DNA of 64,000 nucleotides. Source: Sunxiuqinia indica. Its GTDB lineage: Bacteria; Bacteroidota; Bacteroidia; Bacteroidales; Prolixibacteraceae. Under the pieces are notes generated by a model. That model had not been told where the DNA came from, ran no database searches, and was given only the letters and a program-made list of their open reading frames with translations. Of this stretch, positions 1 through 8,615 are shown one piece after another. Location: positions 93,341-157,340 of the forward strand of contig NZ_WVEM01000007.1 in the NCBI RefSeq assembly GCF_009847015.1, written 5' to 3'. The number at the start of each line of letters is the position of its first letter. Positions within the stretch are counted from its first letter, which is position 1. Made by a program: the position numbers and the translations under genes.

Positions 1-92
1 TTATGGAAAATCCCGAAGCATGCATCGGATGTTCGAATTGTGCAATAGTTTGCCCGGATACCTGTATTACCGTTTACCGGGTTAGAGTTTAA
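1..92 (+). CDS. 2-oxoacid:ferredoxin oxidoreductase ferredoxin (delta) subunit, 5' truncated
   Basis: Only the last 29 or so residues are inside the window. They carry a complete second [4Fe-4S] motif, C-I-G-C-S-N-C-A-I-V-C-P, followed by a short tail ending at the TAA at 90-92. Delta subunits of this enzyme class are about 70-80 residues with two such clusters, so the ATG at position 3 is almost certainly internal and the first cluster lies upstream of the window. The subunit passes electrons from the thiamine-pyrophosphate site of the complex to an external ferredoxin in the cytoplasm. It lies 30 bp before the alpha subunit on the same strand and is the first visible gene of the operon. Confidence 0.85.
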   Translation, partial: MENPEACIGCSNCAIVCPDTCITVYRVRV

Positions 93-122
93 TTTCAGTA
101 AATACCAAAAAAGATTCAATAG

Positions 123-1217
123 ATGGGAGAATTAAGATTAATGAAAGGGAACGAAGTAATCGCCGAAGCTGCCATTCGCTGTGGTTGCGATGGTTATTTT
201 GGATACCCGATCACCCCACAATCTGAGGTGATGGAAACTTTAATGGCTCGCGAGCCTTGGGACGAAACCGGCATGGTTGTTCTGCAGGCTGAAAGTGAAG
301 TTGCTTCAATAAATATGGTCTATGGCGCTGCAGGTACCGGTAAAAAGGTGATGACTTCTTCTTCGAGCCCGGGGATAAGCTTGATGGCCGAAGGTATATC
401 ATATATTGCGGGCGCTGAACTTCCTTGTTTGATTGTCAATGTGCAGCGTGGAGGACCAGGCTTGGGAACAATACAACCATCGCAGGCTGATTATTTTCAA
501 TCAACAAAAGGTGGAGGCCATGGAGACTATAAACTTATCGTTTTGGCTCCTGCTTCGGTACAGGAAATGAATGATTTTGTTGACCTGGGATTTGAGTTAG
601 CTTTTAAGTATCGCAACCCGGCAATGATTTTGACTGATGGTGCCATTGGTCAAATGATGGAGAAGGTGGAGCTTGGGGATTATAAACCACGGATGACTGC
701 TGGCGAAGTGGAATCTAAAACAGGAAGTTGGGCAACTACCGGAAAAACGTCAGATCGGGATTACAATGTAATTACTTCCTTGTATTTGGAATCCTCTAAA
801 ATGGAAGAAAGTAATAGGCGCCTTCAGGAAAAATATATTCAGATGGAGGCCGAGGAAGTTCGATACGAGACTTTCCAATGCGAGGATGCTGACTATGTCC
901 TTGTTGCTTTTGGATCTTCTGCCCGGATCTGTCAGAAATCAGTTGAGCTGGCCAGAGCAAAAGGGTTAAAAGTTGGCTTGCTTCGACCGATTACGCTTTT
1001 CCCGTTCCCTAAAAAGCCGATTGCCGAGCTAGCTAAGAAAGTTAAAGGCTTTATGGCTGTTGAAATGAATGCCGGGCAAATGGTTGAAGATGTTCAACTT
1101 GCTGTTGGTTGTGCGAAAAGCCTGGCAACTGTGACCTATTTTGGACGGATGGGAGGAATTATTCCAACTCCGGGTGAAGTAGTGGAAGCTATCGAACAAA
1201 AACTAATAGAAGCATAA
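123..1217 (+). CDS. vorB: 2-oxoacid (3-methyl-2-oxobutanoate type) oxidoreductase alpha subunit VorB
   Basis: This 364-residue protein is the pyrimidine-binding alpha subunit of a CoA- and ferredoxin-dependent 2-oxoacid oxidoreductase. It starts with the family-typical segment K-G-N-E-V-I-A-E-A-A followed by CDGYFGYPITPQSEVME, which shapes the thiamine pocket. The N-terminal PFOR domain covers roughly residues 10-190 and the C-terminal transketolase-like domain roughly 255-355. Length fits the short VorB-type alpha subunits of anaerobic Bacteroidota, which lack the fused gamma domain seen in some KorA proteins. The complex oxidatively decarboxylates branched-chain 2-oxoacids or 2-oxoglutarate to the acyl-CoA; the substrate cannot be told from sequence. 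The beta subunit starts 2 bp after the stop. Confidence 0.9.
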   Translation: MGELRLMKGNEVIAEAAIRCGCDGYFGYPITPQSEVMETLMAREPWDETGMVVLQAESEVASINMVYGAAGTGKKVMTSSSSPGISLMAEGISYIAGAELPCLIVNVQRGGPGLGTIQPSQADYFQSTKGGGHGDYKLIVLAPASVQEMNDFVDLGFELAFKYRNPAMILTDGAIGQMMEKVELGDYKPRMTAGEVESKTGSWATTGKTSDRDYNVITSLYLESSKMEESNRRLQEKYIQMEAEEVRYETFQCEDADYVLVAFGSSARICQKSVELARAKGLKVGLLRPITLFPFPKKPIAELAKKVKGFMAVEMNAGQMVEDVQLAVGCAKSLATVTYFGRMGGIIPTPGEVVEAIEQKLIEA

Positions 1218-1219
1218 CG

Positions 1220-2017
1220 ATGGAAGTAAAAGATATTATCAAGCCGGAAAACCTGGTTTACGAAAAGCCAAAGTTGCTGACCGAGAATACCATGCATTAT
1301 TGTCCGGGCTGTACGCACGGAGTCGTTCATCGGATAGTGGCTGAAGTCATCGAAGATCTAAATATTCAGGAAAGAACAATTGGTGTTTCACCCGTTGGTT
1401 GTTCCGTTTTTGCCTATAATTATATCGATATCGATTGGCAGGAAGCTGCGCATGGTCGTGCACCTGCAGTGGCCACTGGAATTTCGCGCGTGAACCCCGA
1501 TAAAGTTGTTTTTACTTATCAAGGAGATGGCGATTTAGCTTCAATAGGGGCAGCTGAAATTATGCATGCCTGCAATCGAGGAGAAGATATTGTTGTTATT
1601 TTTATTAATAACGCCATTTATGGAATGACGGGAGGGCAAATGGCTCCGACAACTTTGCTGGGGCAGGTGACGGCGACTACTCCATGTGGGCGAGATGCCG
1701 AGCGTAATGGTTATCCATTGAAAATTACAGAGCTAATTGCGCAATTACCCGGAACTTCTTACGTCACTCGCCAGTCGGCTCATACGCCTGCTTCGGTTCG
1801 CAAGTGCAAAAAGGCAATTAAAAAGGCTTTCCAAAATGCGCTGGATAAGAAAGGTACTTCGTTTGTCGAAGTGGTTTCAACTTGTAATTCCGGTTGGCGC
1901 ATAAATCCGGTAGATGCAAATGTTTGGATGGAAGAAAATATGTTTCCATACTATCCGGTAGGTGACATGAAAGATGCTGAACGGGATTCGAAGGAAGCTC
2001 ATCTGAAAAAGAATTAA
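1220..2017 (+). CDS. 2-oxoacid:ferredoxin oxidoreductase beta (TPP-binding) subunit
   Basis: This 265-residue protein binds thiamine pyrophosphate and Mg2+. The binding motif is visible as GDGDLASIG near residue 101 followed by the Asn-rich segment INNAIYGMTGGQMAPTT near 136-152. Near the N-terminus MHYCPGCTHG supplies the conserved Cys residues found in this subunit class, and VSPVGCSVF follows near residue 55. The start codon sits 2 bp after the stop of the alpha subunit, so translation is probably coupled. With the alpha, gamma and ferredoxin subunits it forms the cytoplasmic enzyme that links 2-oxoacid oxidation to reduced ferredoxin. Confidence 0.9.
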   Translation: MEVKDIIKPENLVYEKPKLLTENTMHYCPGCTHGVVHRIVAEVIEDLNIQERTIGVSPVGCSVFAYNYIDIDWQEAAHGRAPAVATGISRVNPDKVVFTYQGDGDLASIGAAEIMHACNRGEDIVVIFINNAIYGMTGGQMAPTTLLGQVTATTPCGRDAERNGYPLKITELIAQLPGTSYVTRQSAHTPASVRKCKKAIKKAFQNALDKKGTSFVEVVSTCNSGWRINPVDANVWMEENMFPYYPVGDMKDAERDSKEAHLKKN

Positions 2018-2031
2018 AAAAAACTGAAATC

Positions 2032-2586
2032 ATGACTGAAGAAATTATAATTGCAGGTTTTGGTGGACAAGGAGTCTTGTCAATGGGAAAAATTCTCGCC
2101 TATTCAGGAGTAATGCAAGATCAGGAAGTAACTTGGTTTCCGTCATACGGACCGGAGATGCGCGGCGGAACAGCTAATGTGACTGTTATAATGAGCGACA
2201 ACAGGATCAGTTCTCCTATTCTGCATGAGTTTGATACAGCCATTATCCTAAATCAACAATCCATGGATAAATTTGAAAAAACAGTAAAAGCCGGTGGCGT
2301 GTTGCTTTACGATCCGAATGGTATTGTTCATCCTCCAACACGCACAGATATTAATGTGTATAAGATTGAAGGTACGAAGATCGCTGCTGATCTGGGAAAT
2401 GTTAAAACATTCAATATGGTCGTTCTGGGCGCTTATCTAAAAGCGAAGCCAGTTGTAAAAATGGAAAGCATCAAAAAAGGATTGGAAAAGTCGTTACCTG
2501 AACGTCATCATAAATTGATTCCTCTAAATCTTCAAGCGATTGATGCCGGACAGGAGAAGCTGGAAACTGTCAATCTAGTCAGTTAG
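2032..2586 (+). CDS. 2-oxoacid:ferredoxin oxidoreductase gamma subunit
   Basis: A 184-residue protein of the POR gamma family. Its N-terminus IIIAGFGGQGVLSMGKILA is the nucleotide-fold signature of this subunit, and SYGPEMRGGTANVTVIMSD near residues 38-57 is the second family block. It completes the four-subunit enzyme, where the gamma subunit helps bind CoA. It starts 14 bp after the beta subunit and is the last gene of the operon, since a strong terminator follows 20 bp after its stop codon. Confidence 0.9.
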   Translation: MTEEIIIAGFGGQGVLSMGKILAYSGVMQDQEVTWFPSYGPEMRGGTANVTVIMSDNRISSPILHEFDTAIILNQQSMDKFEKTVKAGGVLLYDPNGIVHPPTRTDINVYKIEGTKIAADLGNVKTFNMVVLGAYLKAKPVVKMESIKKGLEKSLPERHHKLIPLNLQAIDAGQEKLETVNLVS

Positions 2587-2606
2587 ATTGTGGCGAAATT
2601 GTCAAT

Positions 2607-2646
2607 AAAAAAGCCGTTGTTGAATAATTTCAACAACGGCTTTTTT
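2607..2646. terminator. Bidirectional intrinsic terminator between the vor operon and the WecA-like gene
   Basis: A perfect 12-bp stem, GCCGTTGTTGAA paired with TTCAACAACGGC around a TAAT loop, is bordered by six A residues on the left and six T residues on the right. It can therefore stop the vor transcript from the left and the convergent WecA-like transcript from the right. The convergent stop codon at 2676 is only about 30 bp away. Confidence 0.9.
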
Positions 2647-2675
2647 ATGTGGTATCTTTTAATTGATCGTATTAT

Positions 2676-3833
2676 TTATATGCGTTTTTTATGTCCATTA
2701 ACCAAGCTGTAGACTGGCTTTTCTTTAGCTGGAAATAAATTGATGATCTTGATTTGGTTGGAGTTTATTTCTCCTTTTTCAAATGCGTGTATTTTTTTCA
2801 TCTTCAAGTGCATTAATCCAACTGTACCATAGCTGGCAATAATTACCAGAATAAAACTGACTGTTATATTAAAATATAAGCTTAATGTTGATGCAAGCAT
2901 GATAAAAAATACTGTATACGCAACAAGAAAACTACTTGCTTGTATATGAGTCAATCTTGATTTTATTAACAAGTGATGGAGGTGGTTCATGTCAGGCGAA
3001 AAGGGTGACTTTTTATTGTAAATCCTAATTGTGAAAACCCTCAGTGTGTCAGTGATTGGAATAATAAGTAATGATAATGCTAGTAGCGGGGCTTGCTCAA
3101 TACGAAATTCAGAGGTTGATATCGAATTTAGATGAATAAATTTAATAATCATAGCCGATACGACAACTCCCAGAATGAGTGATCCGGTATCACCCATGAA
3201 AATTTTGTTTTTGCCACCCCAAAGATTAAATCTAAGAAAGGCTAAAAGGCTTCCTGCAAGTGCCGTGCATATTACTCCATATGCAATATTCCCAGTCATG
3301 TAAAACCAGGCTCCCAGGCAAGAGCTAACCAGTAGTGTTATTCCCGATGCTAAACCGTCAATTCCATCAATAAGGTTAATGGCATTGATTAGAAATAAGA
3401 AAATAAGGATTGAAAGAGGAATGCTTATCGCAGGAATAAGATGGTGAATGCCAAATAATCCATAGAGTTCTGTAATTTGATATTTACCCAGTACAACTAA
3501 AATGCCTGCTGCGATAATTTGAACAGCAAATTTTTTCTTAGCCGAAATAATTAAAATATCATCTTTCAACCCAATAAAAAACATCAATATAATTGCTGCG
3601 AATAAGAAACGTAGCTCAACCGCAGTTTCGGTAGGCATAAACAGCAGGGAGCTGAGGTTCAGACCTATGAAAATTGCAATTCCGCCTAATGTTGGAACAA
3701 CTGCCTTGTTCAACTTTCGGTGGTCGGGTACATCCGTTAAGTTTTTTACGTTTGAAACCTTGACAATTGGAGGAATCACGACATAGGTTAATATAAAACT
3801 CGTAATAATATTTAAAAAAAGAGATATGGTCAC
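2676..3833 (-). CDS. Polyprenyl-phosphate sugar-1-phosphate transferase, WecA/MraY family
   Basis: This 385-residue polytopic membrane protein belongs to the family that moves an N-acetylhexosamine-1-phosphate from UDP onto undecaprenyl phosphate. About eleven hydrophobic segments alternate with the conserved cytoplasmic loops: VPDHRKLNKA near residue 35, the Asp pair in GLKDDIL near 88-94, INLIDGIDGLASGI near 152, FMGDTGSLILG near 213, and the His-rich NHLHHLL near 284. The His motif favours WecA/TagO-type enzymes over MraY, which has a different loop there. It probably starts O-antigen, capsule or another surface glycan. It is monocistronic between a terminator and a 480-bp gap. The exact sugar is unknown. 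Confidence 0.88.
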   Translation of the reverse strand: MTISLFLNIITSFILTYVVIPPIVKVSNVKNLTDVPDHRKLNKAVVPTLGGIAIFIGLNLSSLLFMPTETAVELRFLFAAIILMFFIGLKDDILIISAKKKFAVQIIAAGILVVLGKYQITELYGLFGIHHLIPAISIPLSILIFLFLINAINLIDGIDGLASGITLLVSSCLGAWFYMTGNIAYGVICTALAGSLLAFLRFNLWGGKNKIFMGDTGSLILGVVVSAMIIKFIHLNSISTSEFRIEQAPLLALSLLIIPITDTLRVFTIRIYNKKSPFSPDMNHLHHLLIKSRLTHIQASSFLVAYTVFFIMLASTLSLYFNITVSFILVIIASYGTVGLMHLKMKKIHAFEKGEINSNQIKIINLFPAKEKPVYSLVNGHKKRI

Positions 3834-4314
3834 GCTGTCTTGTTTTATAGTTCGGTGTAAAAATAGGTATTCCTATTTACTTTAATTTTAACTGAATGTT
3901 TTATTTCATGAATGGTGCATTTTGCTGTGTGAAACACCCTTTTTTTCGCACGAACGGCACATTTTGCTATTAACGAGGTGTTTTTGTGTCTTTGATTAAA
4001 TATCCGACTGTTGATTAATTTCAATCTCATTTACAGTAAAATGATTAAAGAACAAACAGATTAGTGTCTAATTGTTGTTTAGAAGATTGAGAATAGTACA
4101 AAAAAATAGAAAGCTGAATAGATATGCCGGATTTGCCTAAGGAGTGGTTTTGTTTAAAATAATATTTCTAGCTATTTTTTAGCTGCTGTCAGTTGGTTTG
4201 TTATTTTATAATGAAATTTATTTGAGTATAGGATGTCATTAGTCATCGAGTTATAAATTATGCTTATTTATTTTTTATAACTAGATGGTGGGTTGGGATT
4301 GACGAGAGAAATTG
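3834..4314. other. Noncoding gap of 481 bp upstream of the WecA-like gene
   Basis: No convincing gene is present. A possible 61-codon frame at 3845-4030 on the minus strand is Lys/Arg-rich without recognisable features. Two near-direct repeats of the form GGTGCATTTTGCTGT and GGCACATTTTGCTAT lie about 43 bp apart near 3914-3970. A small hairpin (AAATAGG/CCTATTT) lies near 3861-3878, and an AT-rich inverted repeat (AGTTATAA/TTATAACT) near 4249-4282 could be a weak terminator for the gene ending at 4315. The promoter of the WecA-like gene must lie here, but no good -7 box was found. Confidence 0.5.
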
Positions 4315-4899
4315 CTACAAATATCGAGCTGTATTTTCTTTATAGGACGTGTAATCTTTTGGGAACGAATTTGCGAGGTATTTTTCTTCATTTAAAATAA
4401 TGAAATGATGGGTAAGTAGATTGAGCGCAATCAAAAAAGCAATTAACAGACTTGGCATAATTAGAAAACAAGCGGCGTAATAAAAGAAAAAACTGGTATA
4501 CATGGGATTGCGGCTTATTTTGTATACTCCTTTTGTTTGCAGAGCGTGTTCCTTTGTTGGTAGCCCCATTCGGGTAAAAATACTGAGTGAATAGTAGGCC
4601 GGAATCAACAATAAGTTTCCGGCGAAAACAAATACCAAGCCAAGTAGTCTCTGAACTTCGGGAATTTCATTTTGAATAAGCCATGGAAAGTAATGGAAAA
4701 AATTCTCTTTTAAACTAGCCAGGAATAAACTAAGTAACAGGAATGCGATCGTAAATTTCGTAAAGTAAAAAAGCCAGGCTGTAATAGACGGTTTCCCGAT
4801 TGCTCCTTGTCCATTTCGCAACAGTTGGTAAGCCAGCAGAGCTGTTGCTACCATCGGGAGTGCGCTAAAAACAATTAGTCCTGTCTGTAAGAGTGACAT
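4315..4899 (-). CDS. Isoprenylcysteine carboxyl methyltransferase-family membrane protein, CzcN-like
   Basis: This 194-residue protein has about five membrane segments and the C-terminal signature of the ICMT/phospholipid methyltransferase family: YKISRNPMYTSFFFYY near residue 125 and the final acidic loop LNEEKYLANSFPKDYTSYKENT. These segments form the S-adenosylmethionine site in structurally known relatives. It starts 2 bp after the stop of the metal-efflux permease gene, so the two are cotranscribed. That context matches CzcN, the ICMT-family protein of the cobalt-zinc-cadmium operon of Cupriavidus. A metal-linked role is an inference from context; the methyl acceptor is unknown. Confidence 0.75.
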   Translation of the reverse strand: MSLLQTGLIVFSALPMVATALLAYQLLRNGQGAIGKPSITAWLFYFTKFTIAFLLLSLFLASLKENFFHYFPWLIQNEIPEVQRLLGLVFVFAGNLLLIPAYYSLSIFTRMGLPTKEHALQTKGVYKISRNPMYTSFFFYYAACFLIMPSLLIAFLIALNLLTHHFIILNEEKYLANSFPKDYTSYKENTARYL

Positions 4900-4901
4900 A
4901 T

Positions 4902-6275
4902 TTACACTTCACCTTTAAATTGATAGCCAATCTCATTAATCGTCTTCTCAATTTCTTTGAGATCAATATTGTTGCCTTTTACCTTTACTGTCGACGTGTT
5001 TTTATCGGCAAATACTTCGTCTATGCCGCTTAGTTTCGATAAGTTTTTAGTGACGCTGGCCTCACAATGAGAGCAGGTCATTCCTTCAACTTTCATAGTT
5101 TTTAAATTCATTTTGTCTGTTGTTTTCGATTTTTCAAAGCGTTCGTAAAAGTAACCAAATATGAGTGAGCTTATTAGCAATATCGATGAGGAAATTTGAA
5201 GCCATTTGGGTAGCATTTCATGCTCTCCATCGCCATGAATGTGTACAATCTGATTCATGAAAAGATCAGTTGGCAGTAACCAATTCGTTAGCTGCCCAAA
5301 CAAAATTGCTCCGCCAATGATTGTTCCCAGATATATGATTAGAGATTTCCTTCCCATGGTATTTCCGATCACAGTCATTGTGGCCACGTTGGTTGCCGGA
5401 CCCGCCATCAGGAAAACTAAAGCTGCTCCCGGCGAAACGCCTTTCATTAGAAGAACCGCAGCAATGGGGATTGAACCGGTTGCACAAATGTATATTGGAA
5501 CCGATGCAGCCAGAATAATCAGTATTTCCAAAATTCCCCATCCTTGAAATGAGCTGAAGAAATCATCAGGCAAAATCACTGAAATTAACGCTGCTGCCAA
5601 AAATCCAATGATTAACCATTTGGCAATGTCTTGTAATAATTCAATAAAAGCGTAATGGCTTGCACGAATCACTGCATTGCCTTTGGGTTTTGGTTTGTCG
5701 TCGCATCCGCAAGAATCATCATCGCATGTTTTGGCGGATTCACTTTTCGAATTCGTTGAAGATAGAATACTTGCTTTCGGTTGACTTGTGGATGATGTGT
5801 CCATTGTGAACCCTCCGGCAAATGCAGCTTTCGGGGTCTCTTTGGGTGTTGGTTTTTCTTTAACCAACCAATTCGTTAAAATTCCTCCAACTATTCCGGT
5901 TACAAAAGCAACAATAGGTCGGAGAATGGCAAACGGCCAGCCGAGCATGGAGTAGGTGGCAAAGATTGAATCGACCCCTGTTTGCGGTGTTGATATTAAA
6001 AAGGAGTTAGTGGCTCCTTTTGATGCTCCATTTCTGAAAAATGAAATACCTGTTGGAATGACTCCGCATGAGCATAATGGCATTGGAATGCCTATCAACG
6101 AAGCATTTAATGCTGATTTAGTTGTTGGCTTCCCCATGTATTTTTGTACTTTCTCGTCAGGAAAAAAGACCTTTAACAATCCGGCAAAAACCAACCCCAG
6201 GATCAACCAAGGAGCCATTTCATTCAACAAATAAATTAATTCGGCAAAATAATTAACTAAAAATTCTTTCATCAT
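4902..6275 (-). CDS. SO_0444/DUF318-type metal efflux permease with C-terminal HMA domain
   Basis: With the ATG at 6275, which follows an AGGAAGG ribosome site and opens a double Met, the protein has 457 residues. A longer frame begins with a non-ATG codon and lacks a ribosome site. The N-terminal half carries IGIPMPLCSCGVIPTG near residues 61-76, the Cys-rich signature of this permease family; a second membrane block near 240-370 repeats the fold (IYICATGSIPIAAVLL). Between them is a Cys/Asp-rich cytoplasmic loop, CDDDSCGCDD. The last 64 residues are a heavy-metal-associated domain with GMTCSHC (Cys about 401 and 404). Homologues export zinc, copper or arsenical ions. It is the first gene of an operon with the methyltransferase-like gene. 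Confidence 0.85.
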   Translation of the reverse strand: MMKEFLVNYFAELIYLLNEMAPWLILGLVFAGLLKVFFPDEKVQKYMGKPTTKSALNASLIGIPMPLCSCGVIPTGISFFRNGASKGATNSFLISTPQTGVDSIFATYSMLGWPFAILRPIVAFVTGIVGGILTNWLVKEKPTPKETPKAAFAGGFTMDTSSTSQPKASILSSTNSKSESAKTCDDDSCGCDDKPKPKGNAVIRASHYAFIELLQDIAKWLIIGFLAAALISVILPDDFFSSFQGWGILEILIILAASVPIYICATGSIPIAAVLLMKGVSPGAALVFLMAGPATNVATMTVIGNTMGRKSLIIYLGTIIGGAILFGQLTNWLLPTDLFMNQIVHIHGDGEHEMLPKWLQISSSILLISSLIFGYFYERFEKSKTTDKMNLKTMKVEGMTCSHCEASVTKNLSKLSGIDEVFADKNTSTVKVKGNNIDLKEIEKTINEIGYQFKGEV

Positions 6276-6296
6276 TTTCCTTCCTCTTTCGAAAAA

Positions 6297-6304
6297 CAAA
6301 ATTA
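6297..6304 (-). promoter_or_regulatory. Possible Bacteroidota -7 box for the permease operon
   Basis: On the minus strand this reads TAATTTTG, matching TAnnTTTG, about 22 bp before the chosen start codon. No clear TTTG lies at the usual upstream distance, so support is partial. Confidence 0.35.
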
Positions 6305-6445
6305 GAACTCTTTCAGCATTAAATGAAATAACAGTATAAAAAATTTAAATATCTACATATTTGTTAATCTATACTGTTGACACTGGGGTTTGTTTGCACG
6401 CTTACCTCGAGCGGATAATTTGTAAATCGAATTGATAAGCAGTTG

Positions 6446-7858
6446 CTAGTTGTCCTCAGTTTTTTCAACATATAACTGGGCCGCTTCGTCCCGTATAACT
6501 ACGATTTTCTCTTCGCGGTCAATCACCCCCTGAATAGAAACAGCATCATAAATTTTATTGTCAATTTTCACTTTTCCTGAAGGGCGAAGTACGGTAAAAG
6601 CCACACCCTCTTTGCCTGTGAGTGTTTTCTGATTGTCCACACCCACATACCCTTCATTCTTATCCTGAATGGTATTTAGAGAAAGGTTTTTGAAAGCACC
6701 AGAGTTGGCAGTGAAAATCTTTTTGCTGATAACGAGACTGAGTAGAAATCCTCCGAAAAGTGCAACAATGACGGTTGTTAAAGCGGTTAGTATTTTATCA
6801 GGTTGTACGGCTTCAAAGTCGAAATTAATATTGTCGACCAAGCTTAAAACTAGTCCGGTAAAGCTGAGTGTGATGCCAAGCAGTCCGGCCACTCCAAAGC
6901 CGGGAATCACAAAAATCTCCAGAGCGATTAAAATGAGTCCGACGACAAAAATCAATATTTCCCAGTTGGCTGCAAGCCCTTCAAGATATAGTGGAGCAAA
7001 GTAGGCAAAAGCGGCTGCTACAGCAATTATTAGCGGAAATCCGATACCCGGAGTTTGCATTTCAAAATATATGCCGCCTAAAATAATCATAATGAGTAAA
7101 CCCGAAACCATTGGGTTAACCAGAATACCGATGAATTTTTCCAATGCACTTGGTTTGTATTCAATTAGTTCGTATTCTGTTATTCCTATTTGTTCCAACA
7201 CTTCGGGGACGTTCTCGGCAATGCCTTCACAAAAACCATGTTCCATTGCTTCGGAAGGTGTGAAGGTGAGCACTTTACCCGTGTCGATAATTCCGGAAAT
7301 GTACACCCGTTCGTCAACCATGGCTTCGGCAATTTTAGGATCGCGAAACCAACGGAAGGTGGTGTCTTGCCCACTGATGATGGTATCTCCGCCATGTGAT
7401 TCGGCTGTTGCGCGCATGGTGGAGCGCATGTAAGATTGATATTTGTCGGGCATTTGCTCCCCGGTTTGGTTCACCACCGTTGCAGCACCAATCGATCCGC
7501 CGGGGCGCATGTAAATGCTATCACAGGCAATTGAAATTAAAGCGCCGGCGCTCGCTGCATTGTTGTCGATAAATATATAAACCGGAAGTCTGCTATTCAA
7601 AATTTTTGTCCGAATCGAGTCAGCGTCCAGTACCGTTCCACCATAGGTATTCATATGAATCAGAATTAAATCGGCTTTCAAACTATCTGCTTCTTGAAAA
7701 GCTTGTTTGGTTTGACGCCAAATGGCGGGAGCTATATTTTCTTTGATGTTGAACTTGTAAACAAGTTGTTTGGGGCTGCCTGGTTCTGATTTTTGGGCAA
7801 AAGTTGTAAAAATGACGGCGAATAATAGGATGGCAGCCAGTTTAAATCCTGATTTCAT
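6446..7858 (-). CDS. NfeD family membrane protein with ClpP-like serine protease domain
   Basis: This 470-residue protein has a signal peptide (about residues 1-22), then a ClpP-class domain with LKADLILIHMNTYGGTVLDA and the catalytic-type segment NNAASAGALISIACD, where the Ser near 103 is the likely nucleophile. Residues about 240-385 form several membrane segments, and the C-terminal 75 residues form the OB-fold NfeD domain (GKEGVAFTVLRPSGKVKI). This is the full long NfeD architecture. Such proteins are thought to act in membrane quality control with a stomatin-like partner; no stomatin gene is adjacent here. It stands alone, 146 bp from the permease gene. Confidence 0.87.
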   Translation of the reverse strand: MKSGFKLAAILLFAVIFTTFAQKSEPGSPKQLVYKFNIKENIAPAIWRQTKQAFQEADSLKADLILIHMNTYGGTVLDADSIRTKILNSRLPVYIFIDNNAASAGALISIACDSIYMRPGGSIGAATVVNQTGEQMPDKYQSYMRSTMRATAESHGGDTIISGQDTTFRWFRDPKIAEAMVDERVYISGIIDTGKVLTFTPSEAMEHGFCEGIAENVPEVLEQIGITEYELIEYKPSALEKFIGILVNPMVSGLLIMIILGGIYFEMQTPGIGFPLIIAVAAAFAYFAPLYLEGLAANWEILIFVVGLILIALEIFVIPGFGVAGLLGITLSFTGLVLSLVDNINFDFEAVQPDKILTALTTVIVALFGGFLLSLVISKKIFTANSGAFKNLSLNTIQDKNEGYVGVDNQKTLTGKEGVAFTVLRPSGKVKIDNKIYDAVSIQGVIDREEKIVVIRDEAAQLYVEKTEDN

Positions 7859-7932
7859 TTTAATGGTTTTTGTGTTGTACTTTCCAAAGTTAAGCTTTTA
7901 CTGGTTACTTCACTATCTAAATTTATAGTGCC

Positions 7933-8469
7933 TTATTCTTTTTTCTGCTTAACCTTGATTAACTCTGACGTGTCATATCCTCGGGCTTGTGCTTGTTGAA
8001 CAAGCATGTCATATGTTTTTTCTTCTAGTTGAGGAGTTCTACTTAATATCCATAAATACTTGGGCGTTGAACTTCCCACCAGTGCGTATTGGTAGTCGTC
8101 ATCTAATTCCAAAATATTGTATTCAGAATAGAAGAAGAGAAAGAAACTAACCTTTAGCTTCCCGGGCTCTTCCGGATTCGGAATTTTAGCTTTTCCTGTT
8201 GCTTCTTTAAACTTGCCGTCAAACGTGTTTTTATATCCAGCATTAATGACTTCTAATTTGCCATCATCCCGGAGTTTATAGGTTGCTGTTACGCCGATTA
8301 AATCTTTTTCAAATCGATTGGGCAGACGTGCTATTTCATACCAGGTGCCCATGTAACGTTCAATGTCGAGATGCTGCACGGTTGTTTTATCGATCATACT
8401 TTTAGGGGATTGACAATTTATAAATAGAAAAGCGAGAGCCGCAATGAATGGGAAGATTCGTACTGTCAT
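7933..8469 (-). CDS. blc: Outer-membrane lipocalin, Blc-like lipoprotein
   Basis: The ATG at 8469 gives 178 residues and places a short lipoprotein signal at the N-terminus, with the lipobox LFIN-C near residue 19. The mature part has the lipocalin signature YMGTWYEIARLPNRFE, followed by the strands VTATYKLRDDGKLEVINAG and the C-terminal block YALVGSSTPKYLWILSRTP. Bacterial Blc proteins are small outer-membrane lipocalins thought to bind fatty acids or lysophospholipids under envelope stress. A longer frame to 8514 would need a TTG start and would bury the signal peptide. It is divergent from purB. Confidence 0.88.
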   Translation of the reverse strand: MTVRIFPFIAALAFLFINCQSPKSMIDKTTVQHLDIERYMGTWYEIARLPNRFEKDLIGVTATYKLRDDGKLEVINAGYKNTFDGKFKEATGKAKIPNPEEPGKLKVSFFLFFYSEYNILELDDDYQYALVGSSTPKYLWILSRTPQLEEKTYDMLVQQAQARGYDTSELIKVKQKKE

Positions 8470-8567
8470 AATTAATTTAAAGAATGTTTTAACGACTGAT
8501 TTAAAAGTAATCAATTTTGAATCATTCTTAAAATGTTACGAAACTAAATCCATCGGTTTCCGGATAA

Positions 8568-8595
8568 TTGTCAGTAAAAATATTTGCTACCTTTG
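8568..8595 (+). promoter_or_regulatory. Bacteroidota housekeeping promoter of purB
   Basis: A TTG near 8568-8570 is followed 17 bp later by TACCTTTG at 8588-8595, a full match to the TAnnTTTG -7 box. Transcription should start near 8601, leaving a leader of about 15 bp before the ATG at 8616. Confidence 0.7.
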
Positions 8596-8615
8596 TGGCT
8601 CGAAAAATTAAAATC

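Noticed and set aside
3845-4030. Possible 61-residue gene upstream of the WecA-like gene
   Set aside because: The composition is Lys/Arg-rich without structure, and the short frame is as expected by chance in an AT-rich gap.
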